41,261 nucleotides of DNA from contig CAMCAY010000017.1 of NCBI GenBank assembly GCA_945872815.1, forward strand, positions 1 through 41,261, read 5' to 3'. Of the stretch, positions 26,915 to 35,642 are shown one piece after another. The notes under the pieces were generated by a model. That model saw only the letters and a list, made by a program, of their open reading frames with translations. It did not search any database and had not been told where the DNA came from. The first letter of the stretch is position 1; each line of letters begins with the position of its first letter. This DNA comes from Chitinophaga pinensis (GTDB taxonomy: Bacteria > Bacteroidota > Bacteroidia > Chitinophagales > Chitinophagaceae). Both the position numbers and the translations under genes were made by a program.

Positions 26915-26922
26915 TAATTTTG
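26915..26922 (+). promoter_or_regulatory. candidate -7 box for the DUF2279 gene
   Basis: TAATTTTG matches TAnnTTTG and lies 47 bp before the TTG start at 26969. Together with the minus-strand box at 26874 it marks a compact divergent promoter region. Confidence 0.4.
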
Positions 26923-26968
26923 TTGTGAGTTATTCAATTAAAAATCCTATTGTATTAAAGCTAAAAAC

Positions 26969-27925
26969 TTGATTAAAAAAAACTCCTTATTATTCATCCT
27001 TTTATTCTTAAACATCTTTAATTGTTTTGCACAAGAAGACTCATTGTTAAAACACCAAGCTCAAAATGATTCATTTTACAAAAAAAAACAAAGATTAAAA
27101 ACAGTTGCGGCTATTAATATTGGGCTTTACGCAGGATCTATGGCTACTCTTTATCAGACATGGTACAAAAATTTCCCTCAAAGCAATTTTCATACATTCA
27201 ATGATATAACTGAATGGAAACAGATGGACAAAACAGGGCACATGTATAGTGCTTATACGATGAGCAAATATGCTTCTGAAATATGGAAGTATACAGATAT
27301 AGACAGAAAAAAAAGAATCTGGATAAGTGGTTTGGCGGGTATTACTTACCTAACGGTTATTGAAGTATTAGATGGATTTAGTTCTCAATGGGGCTGGAGT
27401 TGGGGTGATATTGGAGCCAATGTAGTAGGAAGTACCCTTTTCATTTCACAAGAACTTGCGTGGAACCAACAAAAACTCCATTTCAAGACTTCGTTTCATA
27501 AAAAGAACTATCATGATGCATCTTTAGTAATCAGAAGCAATGATTTGTTTGGCAACTCACTTGCAGAAAGATCTTTAAAAGACTATAACGGCCAAACTTA
27601 TTGGATCAGTGCAGATTTGAAATCTTTTTTTTCAAAATCAAATATACCAGATTATTTTCAAATATCTCTAGGTATGGGCGCTGAAGGAATGTTTGGTGCA
27701 AACGAGAATTTTTCAAAAGATCAAAATGGAAACATTGTTTTTAACAGGCCCGATATTAAGCGATACCGACAATGGTATGTTGCACCTGATATCAATCTTT
27801 CCAAAATAAAGACAAAGCACAAATCTATAAAAACAGCATTATTCATTCTGAATGCGCTAAAATTCCCGACCCCTGCCATAGAATATTCTAATTCATCTCT
27901 GCGTTGGAAATGGATGTATTTTTAA
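26969..27925 (+). CDS. DUF2279 family exported protein
   Basis: Translation probably starts at a TTG (26969), because the signal peptide IKKNSLLFILLFLNIFNCFA begins right there and the next in-frame ATG lies well inside the mature protein. The 318-residue protein contains a YfiM/DUF2279-like region (about residues 75-165): KTGHMYSAYTMSKYASEIWK, GITYLTVIEVLDGFSSQWGW and SWGDIGANVVGSTLF. The rest is probably beta-rich and envelope-associated (residues 175-318). The function is unknown. The membrane iron-sulfur protein gene starts 46 bp downstream. Confidence 0.82.
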   Translation: MIKKNSLLFILLFLNIFNCFAQEDSLLKHQAQNDSFYKKKQRLKTVAAINIGLYAGSMATLYQTWYKNFPQSNFHTFNDITEWKQMDKTGHMYSAYTMSKYASEIWKYTDIDRKKRIWISGLAGITYLTVIEVLDGFSSQWGWSWGDIGANVVGSTLFISQELAWNQQKLHFKTSFHKKNYHDASLVIRSNDLFGNSLAERSLKDYNGQTYWISADLKSFFSKSNIPDYFQISLGMGAEGMFGANENFSKDQNGNIVFNRPDIKRYRQWYVAPDINLSKIKTKHKSIKTALFILNALKFPTPAIEYSNSSLRWKWMYF

Positions 27926-27971
27926 TAAATAACGCTTCTTTCTTTAACTTAGCAATGCTAAATGAACAATT

Positions 27972-29267
27972 ATGCAATATATACAACAGGTTGCTTTTCT
28001 AATTTTATTTATCTATGCTGTTTGGTTGTTTACTAAAAACATTAATCAAATCAGAAAGAACATTTTGCTTGGAAGAGATGAAGACCTTACCGACAACAAA
28101 AATATCAGATGGAAGAATCTTTTTTTACTGGCACTAGGACAAAAAAAAATGTTTCGCAATCCCTTAGTTGCAGTGTTGCATTTAATTATTTACGCAGGAT
28201 TTATTATCATCAACATAGAAGTAATTGAAATATTACTGGATGGTTTTTTAGGTACTCGCAGGATTTTCATGAAACCTCTTGGTTCCTTTTATTTTTTCCT
28301 GATTGATTCGTTCGAAATATTAGCATTTTTGGTTATTATATTTTGTGTTGTTTTTTTAATCAGAAGAAATATTATCAAATTAAAAAGATTTACAGCCAAC
28401 GACCTTAATGGTTGGCCAAAAAAAGATGCAAATTATATTCTTATAACCGAAATTATATTGATGGGATTATTTCTAAAGATGAATGCTGCTGACACCGCAC
28501 TTTCCAATAATCCTAATGAACATTTTATTATTTCAAGCTATATCGTTCCCTTTTATCAGCAAATGTTCACACATGTGCAAATAGAAATGATTGAGAGAAC
28601 TTGCTGGTGGTTGCATATAATAGGCATTTTTGCTTTTTTAAATTACTTGCCTTACAGTAAACATCTTCATATTTTATTGGCTTTTCCAAATGCCTATTAT
28701 GCCAGGTTAAACACTATGGGAGAAATGCAAAACATGGAAAATGTTCAAAATGAGGTTAAATATATGATGCAACCTGAACTGGCTCCTACCGGTGAGGCAC
28801 AACCGATGAAGTTTGGTGCAAAAGATGTCATGGATTTAAGTTGGAAAAGTTTGATGGATGCATATAGTTGTACAGAATGTGGCAGATGCTCAACTGCATG
28901 TCCGGCCAATCAAACAGGGAAATTATTAAGTCCTCGGAAAATAATGATGGATACAAGAGATCGCTTGGAAGAGGTTGGACGAAATATCAAAAAGAACGGG
29001 CAGTTTGTTGATGACGAAAAAAAACTGTTGAATGACTTTATCACTGTAGAAGAGCTTCGTGCCTGTACTACATGTAATGCTTGTGTTCAAGAGTGTCCAG
29101 TAAGTATTAGCCCTTTGGATATCATCATAGAATTGCGCAGAAGTTTGATTATGGAAGACAGCAATGCCCCACAAGAATGGAATGCCATGTTCAGTAATAT
29201 AGAGAATAATTTTGCTCCATGGAAATTAAGTCCTGATGATAGAGATAAATGGACTTCAGAAGTATAA
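27972..29267 (+). CDS. membrane-bound 4Fe-4S dicluster protein (HdrC/NarI-like)
   Basis: This 431-residue protein has a membrane domain with about five helices (residues 5-20, 65-88, 105-130, 158-172 and 210-228). Candidate heme-ligand histidines are H70 (VLHLIIYAGF), H215 (WWLHIIGIF) and the YSKHLHIL segment (H231, H233). A cytoplasmic domain follows with two 4Fe-4S sites: C300/C303/C306/C310 and C365/C368/C371/C375. This is the layout of the N-terminal part of quinone-linked HdrCB-type proteins such as Bacillus YwjF (proposed ETF:menaquinone oxidoreductase). The missing CCG part matches the gene at 31213. Electron transfer to quinone is inferred. Confidence 0.87.
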   Translation: MQYIQQVAFLILFIYAVWLFTKNINQIRKNILLGRDEDLTDNKNIRWKNLFLLALGQKKMFRNPLVAVLHLIIYAGFIIINIEVIEILLDGFLGTRRIFMKPLGSFYFFLIDSFEILAFLVIIFCVVFLIRRNIIKLKRFTANDLNGWPKKDANYILITEIILMGLFLKMNAADTALSNNPNEHFIISSYIVPFYQQMFTHVQIEMIERTCWWLHIIGIFAFLNYLPYSKHLHILLAFPNAYYARLNTMGEMQNMENVQNEVKYMMQPELAPTGEAQPMKFGAKDVMDLSWKSLMDAYSCTECGRCSTACPANQTGKLLSPRKIMMDTRDRLEEVGRNIKKNGQFVDDEKKLLNDFITVEELRACTTCNACVQECPVSISPLDIIIELRRSLIMEDSNAPQEWNAMFSNIENNFAPWKLSPDDRDKWTSEV

Positions 29268-29289
29268 TTGGTAAAAATCTATTTACAAA

Positions 29290-29952
29290 TCATTCAGGGT
29301 GAATCATTGTATTGATGGCGTCTTTTTTACGAATCAATTTAACAAGTTGTATCAATGCAGTAATAGCAAATACAGCCCCTACAAACCAATTGATATAATG
29401 TTCCCCATCTGCTATTTTACTAATCAGCCATTTTCCTCCAAAAATAAAAACGGCATTACCACATAAGGTACCGATTCCAATTCCAAGAATATACACATTA
29501 TAATTTGAATTAACCGGCTTCAAAATATTTTTAGAAAACAACATAGCACTCCACCCAAACCAAAAAGGAATTTGAACAGGATTGATAGCACACATCATCA
29601 TTCCTAGTAAAAAACGGTTCATGTTATTATTCAAAAGAATACTTTTTGTACTCCCATCATCTTTTATTGCTGAGACAAAACTCCCAACAGCAAGTGCTAT
29701 GATGATCCCCAAAGTAATCCATTCCATGAAACGCATTACCCTCGCTTGTTTTCTTACCCAATCAATCCCTACAAGTGAAATGCGCACATACAGCATTTCT
29801 ATTAATAAAGAGCCAAATGAAAAATACATTGCATTAATTACACTCTCTTGAATACCAATTTGCATGGCTGCAACATTAAGAGTTCCTAAAGGGAGAGATC
29901 CTAAAAAGCTAATTAAAAATCCCCAAAAAAGTACCTGAAATAATTTCGGCAT
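29290..29952 (-). CDS. LysE family translocator
   Basis: This 220-residue inner-membrane protein has about six helices. The N-terminal LFWGFLISFLGSLPLGTLNV and the later MCAINPVQIPFWFGW resemble the LysE/RhtB fold with its conserved Gly/Pro-rich first helix. LysE proteins export amino acids or other small solutes, and the substrate is unknown here. It follows the ATP-grasp gene by 29 bp on the minus strand. The two form a small block lying between the two halves of the iron-sulfur system. Confidence 0.83.
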   Translation of the reverse strand: MPKLFQVLFWGFLISFLGSLPLGTLNVAAMQIGIQESVINAMYFSFGSLLIEMLYVRISLVGIDWVRKQARVMRFMEWITLGIIIALAVGSFVSAIKDDGSTKSILLNNNMNRFLLGMMMCAINPVQIPFWFGWSAMLFSKNILKPVNSNYNVYILGIGIGTLCGNAVFIFGGKWLISKIADGEHYINWFVGAVFAITALIQLVKLIRKKDAINTMIHPE

Positions 29953-29981
29953 GAGTCAAAGATAAAGAATGTGAAGTTTTA

Positions 29982-31031
29982 TCATCCAAGAGCTTTGTCA
30001 GCCTTCCGCATCACTGCATACAACTCCTTTGTTTTCTTTAAAAAGCGATATCCCTTCATAAAAGACCAGGGCTTTGTACCCTGTGCTGAATTGTAAGAAC
30101 TTATTTCATATAAATCTTTCCAATGTGAAAGAATTTCTTTGTATGCTCCTAATAATGTGTAACCTGTATCATAAAAATGATTGGGTTCTGCTCCACATCC
30201 ATTGTATTCCAAAATAGAATAATTATTTCCTTCTTTTAGGTCTTCAATAGAATAGCACATAATATCATACCTGCCGTAAAAAAAATCATTCAATTGATGA
30301 CTCAGTTGATCAAATACATTTACAAGTTTTTCATCAATATAAGCCTTCAAATCAATGAAATGAGCACCTCGATTGTGATTGGCAGCATAACTCAACATAT
30401 AGCTCTGCTTTTCCGGAATCACAGTATTCCATTTTTCTGTATGTTTCAATTGAAGTTCTTCGGTTCGCTTAGATCCCTTTGGATGATTTGCTACCAGTTC
30501 AGAAAGTGTTGATTTACCATCTCCTTTCACTTGCAAAGGAATTTTATGTAAAAAGCCGGTAACTTTTCCTTTGGATGCCTTTGGATGACGAATATAAAAT
30601 ACACTCACTTCCATCGGATAAGTGACCATTTCTTGTACGATATATTCTGTAGGAGTTAGACGATGATATTTTTCCAATTGTGTTGTATCATCAATTTTAC
30701 GAAACAGAATTCCCTGGCCGCCAACCTCGGGTTTTACTACAAATGGATATTGAATCCCGGAAGCACTTATCTTAGTTAGCAATTCATTAAATTGCTCTGT
30801 TGGTAATACATTCAAAGTTTTGGGGTATAGTGACATGGGAAGCAAATCATACATTTCCCTTTTGGGTTCACCTTCCATACCTCCAAAAGTAATTTTAGGA
30901 TTACTAGGCGTAAAAAACCAAACAGATCGCGATTTGATAATATAATAAATCCAAACAGGTACCAAGGGAGCATATATCAACTCGAATGGCCAAGCTTCCC
31001 AATTGGTTATTTTATATATTATTCTTTTCAT
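29982..31031 (-). CDS. ATP-grasp-like protein
   Basis: This 349-residue protein has ATP-grasp features: YPFVVKPEVGGQGILFRKID (about residues 94-113) as the nucleotide-binding strand pair, EYIVQEMVTYPMEVSVFYIR, and ILEYNGCGAEPNHFYD (about 275-290) as the metal-binding end. D-alanine-D-alanine ligase-like carboxylate-amine ligases are the nearest class I recall, but the substrate is unknown. A hydrophobic N-terminal stretch (FELIYAPLVPVWIYYIIKS) may associate with the membrane. It is the first gene of a two-gene minus-strand unit with the LysE-type exporter, so the two may act on one compound, which is speculative. Confidence 0.7.
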   Translation of the reverse strand: MKRIIYKITNWEAWPFELIYAPLVPVWIYYIIKSRSVWFFTPSNPKITFGGMEGEPKREMYDLLPMSLYPKTLNVLPTEQFNELLTKISASGIQYPFVVKPEVGGQGILFRKIDDTTQLEKYHRLTPTEYIVQEMVTYPMEVSVFYIRHPKASKGKVTGFLHKIPLQVKGDGKSTLSELVANHPKGSKRTEELQLKHTEKWNTVIPEKQSYMLSYAANHNRGAHFIDLKAYIDEKLVNVFDQLSHQLNDFFYGRYDIMCYSIEDLKEGNNYSILEYNGCGAEPNHFYDTGYTLLGAYKEILSHWKDLYEISSYNSAQGTKPWSFMKGYRFLKKTKELYAVMRKADKALG

Positions 31032-31212
31032 TATTATTATGGCGTGTGATTTATGGATTGTATAATCATATTTTCATTCAATTGTGAAAAAGTTAAACTT
31101 GAATCAAAAATTCAAATGAGGAATTCAACAAATCAATTTTTCCAAAATTAAATGCAATAACACAAACATCAATGATAATTTATTATTTACTTTGTTGTCA
31201 CAATAATCATCT

Positions 31213-31995
31213 ATGATACATGTACCAACAATGGCTGAATTTTTAGCTAGCGGAGAGAAGCCGGAAGTACTTTTTTGGGTAGGTTGTGCGGGCAGTTTTG
31301 ATCAACGTGCACAAAAAATCACCAAAGCATTTGTTACCATTTTAAATAAGGTAGGAATCAAATATGCCATCCTTGGAAAAGAAGAAATGTGTACGGGAGA
31401 CCCTGCTAGAAGGGCGGGAAACGAATTCATGTTTCAAATGATGGCTTATCAAAATATTCAAATTCTGAATGGGTATGAAATAAAGAAAATTGTAACTGCC
31501 TGTCCTCATTGTTTTAATACACTTAAAAATGAATACCCTGTTTTAGGCGGCAATTATGAAGTAATTCACCATGCTGTTTTCCTTCAACAACTGATTGATG
31601 AAGGAAAAATAAAACTTACAGATGGTGGTACTTTCAAAGGAAAAAAAATAACATACCATGATAGCTGTTATTTGGGCAGAGCAAATAACATTTATGAAGC
31701 ACCCAGAAAAGTATTGGAAGCTTTGGATGTAGCATTAGTGGAAATGAAACGTTGCAAAAGCAATGGTCTTTGTTGCGGAGCAGGTGGAGCGCAGATGTTT
31801 AAAGAAGAAGAAAAAGGAGATGGTAGAATTAATATTGAAAGAAGCAATGAAGCCATTGAAACAGGTGCAAGCGTTATTGCAGCTGCTTGCCCATTTTGTA
31901 ATACCATGTTGATGGACGGGGTAAAAAACAAAGAAAAAGAAGAAGAGATTGAAGTGTTGGATATTGCAGAATTGGTGGCAGCTTCGATGGTTTAA
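31213..31995 (+). CDS. CCG-domain iron-sulfur protein (HdrB-like)
   Basis: This 260-residue cytoplasmic protein has two CCG domains. The first has C25 (VGCAGS), C60 (MCTGD) and C97/C100 (ACPHC). The second has C152 (DSCYLGR), C187-C188 (LCCGAGG) and C226/C229 (ACPFC). These motifs bind non-cubane or 4Fe-4S clusters in HdrB-type and lactate-utilisation proteins. With the 431-residue membrane protein at 27972 it would total about 690 residues, close to fused YwjF-type proteins, so the two probably form one complex. The stop codon lies in the first unit of a short tandem array (31988-32109). Confidence 0.92.
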   Translation: MIHVPTMAEFLASGEKPEVLFWVGCAGSFDQRAQKITKAFVTILNKVGIKYAILGKEEMCTGDPARRAGNEFMFQMMAYQNIQILNGYEIKKIVTACPHCFNTLKNEYPVLGGNYEVIHHAVFLQQLIDEGKIKLTDGGTFKGKKITYHDSCYLGRANNIYEAPRKVLEALDVALVEMKRCKSNGLCCGAGGAQMFKEEEKGDGRINIERSNEAIETGASVIAAACPFCNTMLMDGVKNKEKEEEIEVLDIAELVAASMV

Positions 31996-32109
31996 CAGTT
32001 CAATGGTTCAAGGTTCAAGGTTCAAGGTTCAAGGGTTTAAGGGTTCAAGGTTCAATGGTTTAAGGTTCAACGGTTTAAGGGTTCAAGGATCAATGGTTCA
32101 AGGGTTTAA
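31988..32109. repeat. 16-unit degenerate 7/8-bp tandem array
   Basis: Sixteen head-to-tail units of the form (N)GGTTYAA fill 122 bp. The commonest is GGTTCAA, with variants TGGTTTAA, GGGTTTAA, GGGTTCAA, CGGTTTAA and GGATCAA. The first unit contains the TAA of the CCG-domain gene. The unit resembles the GGTTTAA arm of the palindrome at 32163. This is simple-sequence DNA expected to vary in copy number. Confidence 0.85.
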
Positions 32110-32125
32110 CACGCTAAGCTTGTTC

Positions 32126-32285
32126 AATGGTTAAAACCGTGTTGCTGTTTAAACGTTTTTCTATCCCACGGTTTAAACCGTGGGATAATAAGGAATTTAT
32201 AATAATTAAATTGTTTTTCAAAAATGCGATTGGAAGGACAAAGTCCTTTTTCTTTTTTATCACCGGTCGCAGACCGGCGCTAGCG
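32126..32285. repeat. composite palindrome element (copy C and companions)
   Basis: This non-coding block has a degraded palindrome (ATGGTTAAAACCGTG at about 32126), a perfect one at 32163-32186 whose core is CCCACGGTTTAAACCGTGGG, a small AAGGAC-AAA-GTCCTT hairpin (32234-32248) and CCGGTC-GCA-GACCGG (32263-32277) followed by CGCTAGCG. The core of the second is the same design as copies A and B with paired T-to-C and A-to-G changes. With the tandem array it fills most of the 342-bp gap 31996-32337. No gene is supported here. Confidence 0.75.
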
Positions 32286-32337
32286 TATTTTGGTTTTGAT
32301 TTTTTACTTTTCACTTTTTAATTTTTAATTTTTCTTC

Positions 32338-32838
32338 ATGAATATCACTCTTCCCGAACATTTTCATCCTCAATCAAGAGTATGGATTTATCAAAGTGAC
32401 AGAACACTAAATGAAAATGAAGTGAAAGAAATTAAAATCACTTTAGATAATTTTGTGCAATCTTGGAAAAGCCACGGTGATCAAGTGAAAGGATACAGTA
32501 CTGTATATTTCGATATGTTTATTGTTATGATGGCTGATGAATCTTCCGTTTCAGTTGGAGGATGTAGTATGGACAGTTCGGTAAGAATAATGAAAGAAAT
32601 AGAGAAAAAATTCAATTTAAATTTATTTAATCGTGAGATGCTTACTTTTCAAGCAAAAGAAAAATTGATTCAAATTCCATTGAGTCTAATTGAAAAATCT
32701 TTGAATGATAAAATTATTACCGAAGAATCACTTTATTTCAACAATACCATTTTATCTAAAATAGATTTAGAGACAAAATGGATAATACCATTGAAAAACA
32801 GCTGGTTAAGCCGATTTATAAAAACCCCTATTTCCTGA
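32338..32838 (+). CDS. conserved protein of unknown function
   Basis: This 166-residue cytoplasmic protein has no signal or membrane segment. It begins MNITLPEHFHPQSRVWIYQS, with a central SSVSVGGCSMDSSVRIMKEI and a C-terminal LETKWIIPLKNSWLSRFI. It resembles a Bacteroidota-specific family that databases sometimes label as ABC transporter ATPase, but no Walker A or signature motif is present, so that label is not supported. It lies 96 bp before miaB but has a -7 box between, so miaB probably has its own promoter. Confidence 0.8.
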   Translation: MNITLPEHFHPQSRVWIYQSDRTLNENEVKEIKITLDNFVQSWKSHGDQVKGYSTVYFDMFIVMMADESSVSVGGCSMDSSVRIMKEIEKKFNLNLFNREMLTFQAKEKLIQIPLSLIEKSLNDKIITEESLYFNNTILSKIDLETKWIIPLKNSWLSRFIKTPIS

Positions 32839-32903
32839 TTTTTTTCATCCGAAAAGTAAGTTTCATCTTTCTGCCATCCTGTCACTATTGGTATTTATTG
32901 TTG

Positions 32904-32911
32904 TATCTTTG
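32904..32911 (+). promoter_or_regulatory. -7 box for miaB
   Basis: TATCTTTG followed by CAACC is a textbook Bacteroidota TAnnTTTG element, 23 bp before the miaB start at 32935. No TTG lies at the ideal -33 spacing, but the -7 match is strong. Confidence 0.6.
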
Positions 32912-32934
32912 CAACCACAATTTTAAAAATTACA

Positions 32935-34350
32935 ATGAACAATTGGATGATTGACAAAACGCACGATGAGGCAAGGCAAGGCGAAGCGTTCACTTCTGAA
33001 TTACTAAATAAAGACCAGTTTAATAAACATTTTTATATTGAAAGTTATGGATGTGCCATGAATTTTGCCGATAGCGAAGTCGTGGCCTCTATCTTACAAC
33101 AGGAAAAAATTGGCTCCACTCCAGATCTCAACAAAGCAGATATCATTTTAATCAATACTTGCTCCATTCGGGAAAAAGCAGAAGAAAAAATCAGAAAGAG
33201 ACTTACTGAATTTCGCCAGCTAAAAAAACAAAACCCCGGACTTATCATTGGCATTTTAGGATGCATGGCCGAAAGACTCAAAGGCGATTTACTGGAAGAA
33301 GAAAAACTGGTTGATATTGTAGTTGGTCCGGATGCTTACAGAAGTTTACCTCAATTAATTGAAGAAGCAGAAACAGGACAAAAAGCGGTGAATGTGTTAC
33401 TAAGTAGAGAGGAAACTTATGCGGACATATCCCCTATTCGATTAAATAGCAATGGAATCAATGCATTTGTAAGTATCATGAGGGGCTGCAATAATATGTG
33501 TTCCTTTTGTGTTGTTCCATTTACAAGAGGAAGAGAAAGAAGCAGAAGTGCAGTTAGTATTGTTGCAGAATGCGAGGCATTGCTTAATGAAGGTTACAGA
33601 GAAGTCACTTTACTTGGACAAAATGTAGACAGTTATCATTGGATAGATGATACGATTGGAAATACTGTCAGCTTTGCAAAACTATTAGAAAAAGTAGCTT
33701 TGGTATCTCCTTTGCTTCGTGTAAGATTTTCAACCTCTCATCCTAAGGACATTACGGACGAAGTGTTGTTCACTATGAAAAAATACGAGAATATTTGCAA
33801 TTACATTCATTTGCCGGTTCAAAGTGGAAGCACCAGAATGCTCGAAATCATGAACCGCACATATAGCAGGGAGTGGTATATTGATAAGTTCAATCGAATC
33901 AAAGAAATCATTCCTGATTGTGGAATATCAACCGACCTCATTGCAGGATTTTGTTCTGAAACAGAAGATGATCATACAGCATCATTGAGTTTGATGGAAT
34001 ATTGCAAATATGACCTTGCTTACATGTATTATTATTCAGAAAGACCCGGCACATTAGCAGCCAGAAAATATGAGGATGACATTCCACTTGAAACAAAAAA
34101 GCGCAGGTTACAGGAATTGGTTGCATTGCACAGAATCCATTCATTGGAAAGTATGCAAAAAGATGTAGGTAAAACTTTTAAAGTATTGATTGAAGGAACC
34201 TCGAAAAAAAATGAAGATGAATTCTATGGCCGAAACGACCAAAACAAAGTAGTAGTGTTTCCAAAGATGAATTTCAATAAAGGAGAGTATGTGATGGTTA
34301 AGATACACAGCTGTACTGCAGGAACCTTATTAGGAAAAGCAATTGATTAA
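32935..34350 (+). CDS. miaB: tRNA-2-methylthio-N6-dimethylallyladenosine synthase MiaB
   Basis: MiaB is a radical-SAM methylthiotransferase that turns i6A37 into ms2i6A37 in tRNA. The 471-residue protein has the N-terminal UPF0004 domain with cluster cysteines C40 ([11 protein letters not shown]), C76 ([10 protein letters not shown]) and C110 (LGCMAERL). The radical-SAM triad is C185/C189/C192 ([16 protein letters not shown]), and a C-terminal TRAM-like domain follows ([13 protein letters not shown] ... [16 protein letters not shown]). The start [19 protein letters not shown] fits Bacteroidota MiaB. It lies 3 bp before the sigma-54 regulator gene and heads a tight gene string through secG. 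Confidence 0.97.
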   Translation: MNNWMIDKTHDEARQGEAFTSELLNKDQFNKHFYIESYGCAMNFADSEVVASILQQEKIGSTPDLNKADIILINTCSIREKAEEKIRKRLTEFRQLKKQNPGLIIGILGCMAERLKGDLLEEEKLVDIVVGPDAYRSLPQLIEEAETGQKAVNVLLSREETYADISPIRLNSNGINAFVSIMRGCNNMCSFCVVPFTRGRERSRSAVSIVAECEALLNEGYREVTLLGQNVDSYHWIDDTIGNTVSFAKLLEKVALVSPLLRVRFSTSHPKDITDEVLFTMKKYENICNYIHLPVQSGSTRMLEIMNRTYSREWYIDKFNRIKEIIPDCGISTDLIAGFCSETEDDHTASLSLMEYCKYDLAYMYYYSERPGTLAARKYEDDIPLETKKRRLQELVALHRIHSLESMQKDVGKTFKVLIEGTSKKNEDEFYGRNDQNKVVVFPKMNFNKGEYVMVKIHSCTAGTLLGKAID

Positions 34351-34353
34351 AAA

Positions 34354-35613
34354 ATGGATTTACAATTAATAAAAAACAGATTTGGAATTATTGGTAATGC
34401 CCCTGCCCTGAACCATGCCCTCAATGTTGCATCACAGGTAGCCAACACTGACCTAAGTGTTTTAATCAATGGAGAAAGTGGCGTAGGTAAAGAGGTTTTT
34501 TCTCAAATTATACATTCTCTTTCTTCCAGGAAGCACAACCCCTTCATCGCAGTCAACTGCGGCGCTATTCCTGAGGGCACCATAGATTCAGAACTATTTG
34601 GACATGAAAAAGGTTCCTTCACTGGCGCAGTAGACAGTCGTAAAGGATATTTTGAGACTGTTAATGGTGGTACTATTTTTTTGGATGAAATAGGTGAAAT
34701 GCCTTTGGGAACACAGGCAAGATTACTTCGTGTACTTGAAACCGGCGAGTACATCAGGGTAGGAAGCAGTAAAGTGCAGAAAACAGATGTTCGCGTAATC
34801 GCAGCCACCAACAAGGATTTACTGGAATATACCCATAAGGGAAAATTCAGGGAGGATCTTTATTACAGACTAAACACCGTACCTATTCGAGTACCTGCTC
34901 TCAGAGACAGACAGGAAGACATCATTTTACTATTCAGAAAATTTGCAACTGATTTTGCTGAAAGATATAAGACAAGTCCGGTTCAACTGAGTGATGATGC
35001 TAAAACTAAATTGATACATTACACTTGGCCGGGTAATGTAAGAGAATTAAAAAATATTGCAGAACAAATATCCGTCTTAAGCAAAGAAAAAAATATTTCC
35101 GGAGATCAACTTACCACATTCTTACCAGAGCATAAGCATTCCAGATTGCCGGCAATAAGCAGTGGTCCTGGTAACGTTAGCCAAACTGAATTTGCTAATG
35201 AAAGAGAAATATTGTACAAACTTTTCTTTGATATGAAAAAAGATGTGAATGAACTGAAGAAAATGTTTTTCGACATTATTCAGAATCCCGCTATCAATCA
35301 ACATCCGCATGTACCCATTTATGATTCAAACAACAACATGGAAATCAATCCTGTAAAAGAATTGACAGGAAATATCAACAATAATTATTCGCAACCATCA
35401 ACACCGGTGATTCTCAGAAACGATCAAAACAATCAGCTTCAACAACATATTGATGTAGAGGAATCGCTCAGTATTATTGATAAAGAAAAGGAATTAATCA
35501 TCAAAGCCCTAAAAAAACACAGAGGAAAAAGAAAAGATGCATCTATTGATTTAGGTATAAGCGAAAGAACTTTATACAGAAAGCTCAAAGAATACGATAT
35601 TGAACATCTTTAA
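34354..35613 (+). CDS. sigma-54-dependent transcriptional activator without sensor domain
   Basis: This 419-residue bacterial enhancer-binding protein acts with RNA polymerase-sigma-54. The AAA+ domain starts almost at the N-terminus (about residues 10-240), with Walker A GESGVGKE (40-47), the sigma-54 contact loop GSFTGA (87-92), Walker B GGTIFLDEIGE (105-115), and RVIAATNKDL plus FREDLYYRLN. A low-complexity linker rich in Asn, Gln and Pro (about 260-365) leads to a Fis-type helix-turn-helix (KALKKHRGKRKDASIDLGIS then ERTLYRKLKEY). There is no response-regulator or ligand-binding domain. It begins 3 bp after miaB and precedes lptE, so it may be regulated by its own level. Confidence 0.94.
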   Translation: MDLQLIKNRFGIIGNAPALNHALNVASQVANTDLSVLINGESGVGKEVFSQIIHSLSSRKHNPFIAVNCGAIPEGTIDSELFGHEKGSFTGAVDSRKGYFETVNGGTIFLDEIGEMPLGTQARLLRVLETGEYIRVGSSKVQKTDVRVIAATNKDLLEYTHKGKFREDLYYRLNTVPIRVPALRDRQEDIILLFRKFATDFAERYKTSPVQLSDDAKTKLIHYTWPGNVRELKNIAEQISVLSKEKNISGDQLTTFLPEHKHSRLPAISSGPGNVSQTEFANEREILYKLFFDMKKDVNELKKMFFDIIQNPAINQHPHVPIYDSNNNMEINPVKELTGNINNNYSQPSTPVILRNDQNNQLQQHIDVEESLSIIDKEKELIIKALKKHRGKRKDASIDLGISERTLYRKLKEYDIEHL

Positions 35614-35642
35614 TTTACAGACCCTTAGAAGTTAACATTACA

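Noticed and set aside
31988-32109. CRISPR-like array of short repeats
   Set aside because: Units are 7-8 bp with no spacers and no cas genes nearby; this is a simple tandem array.
32338-32838. ABC transporter ATPase
   Set aside because: No Walker A, Walker B or ABC signature motif is present.
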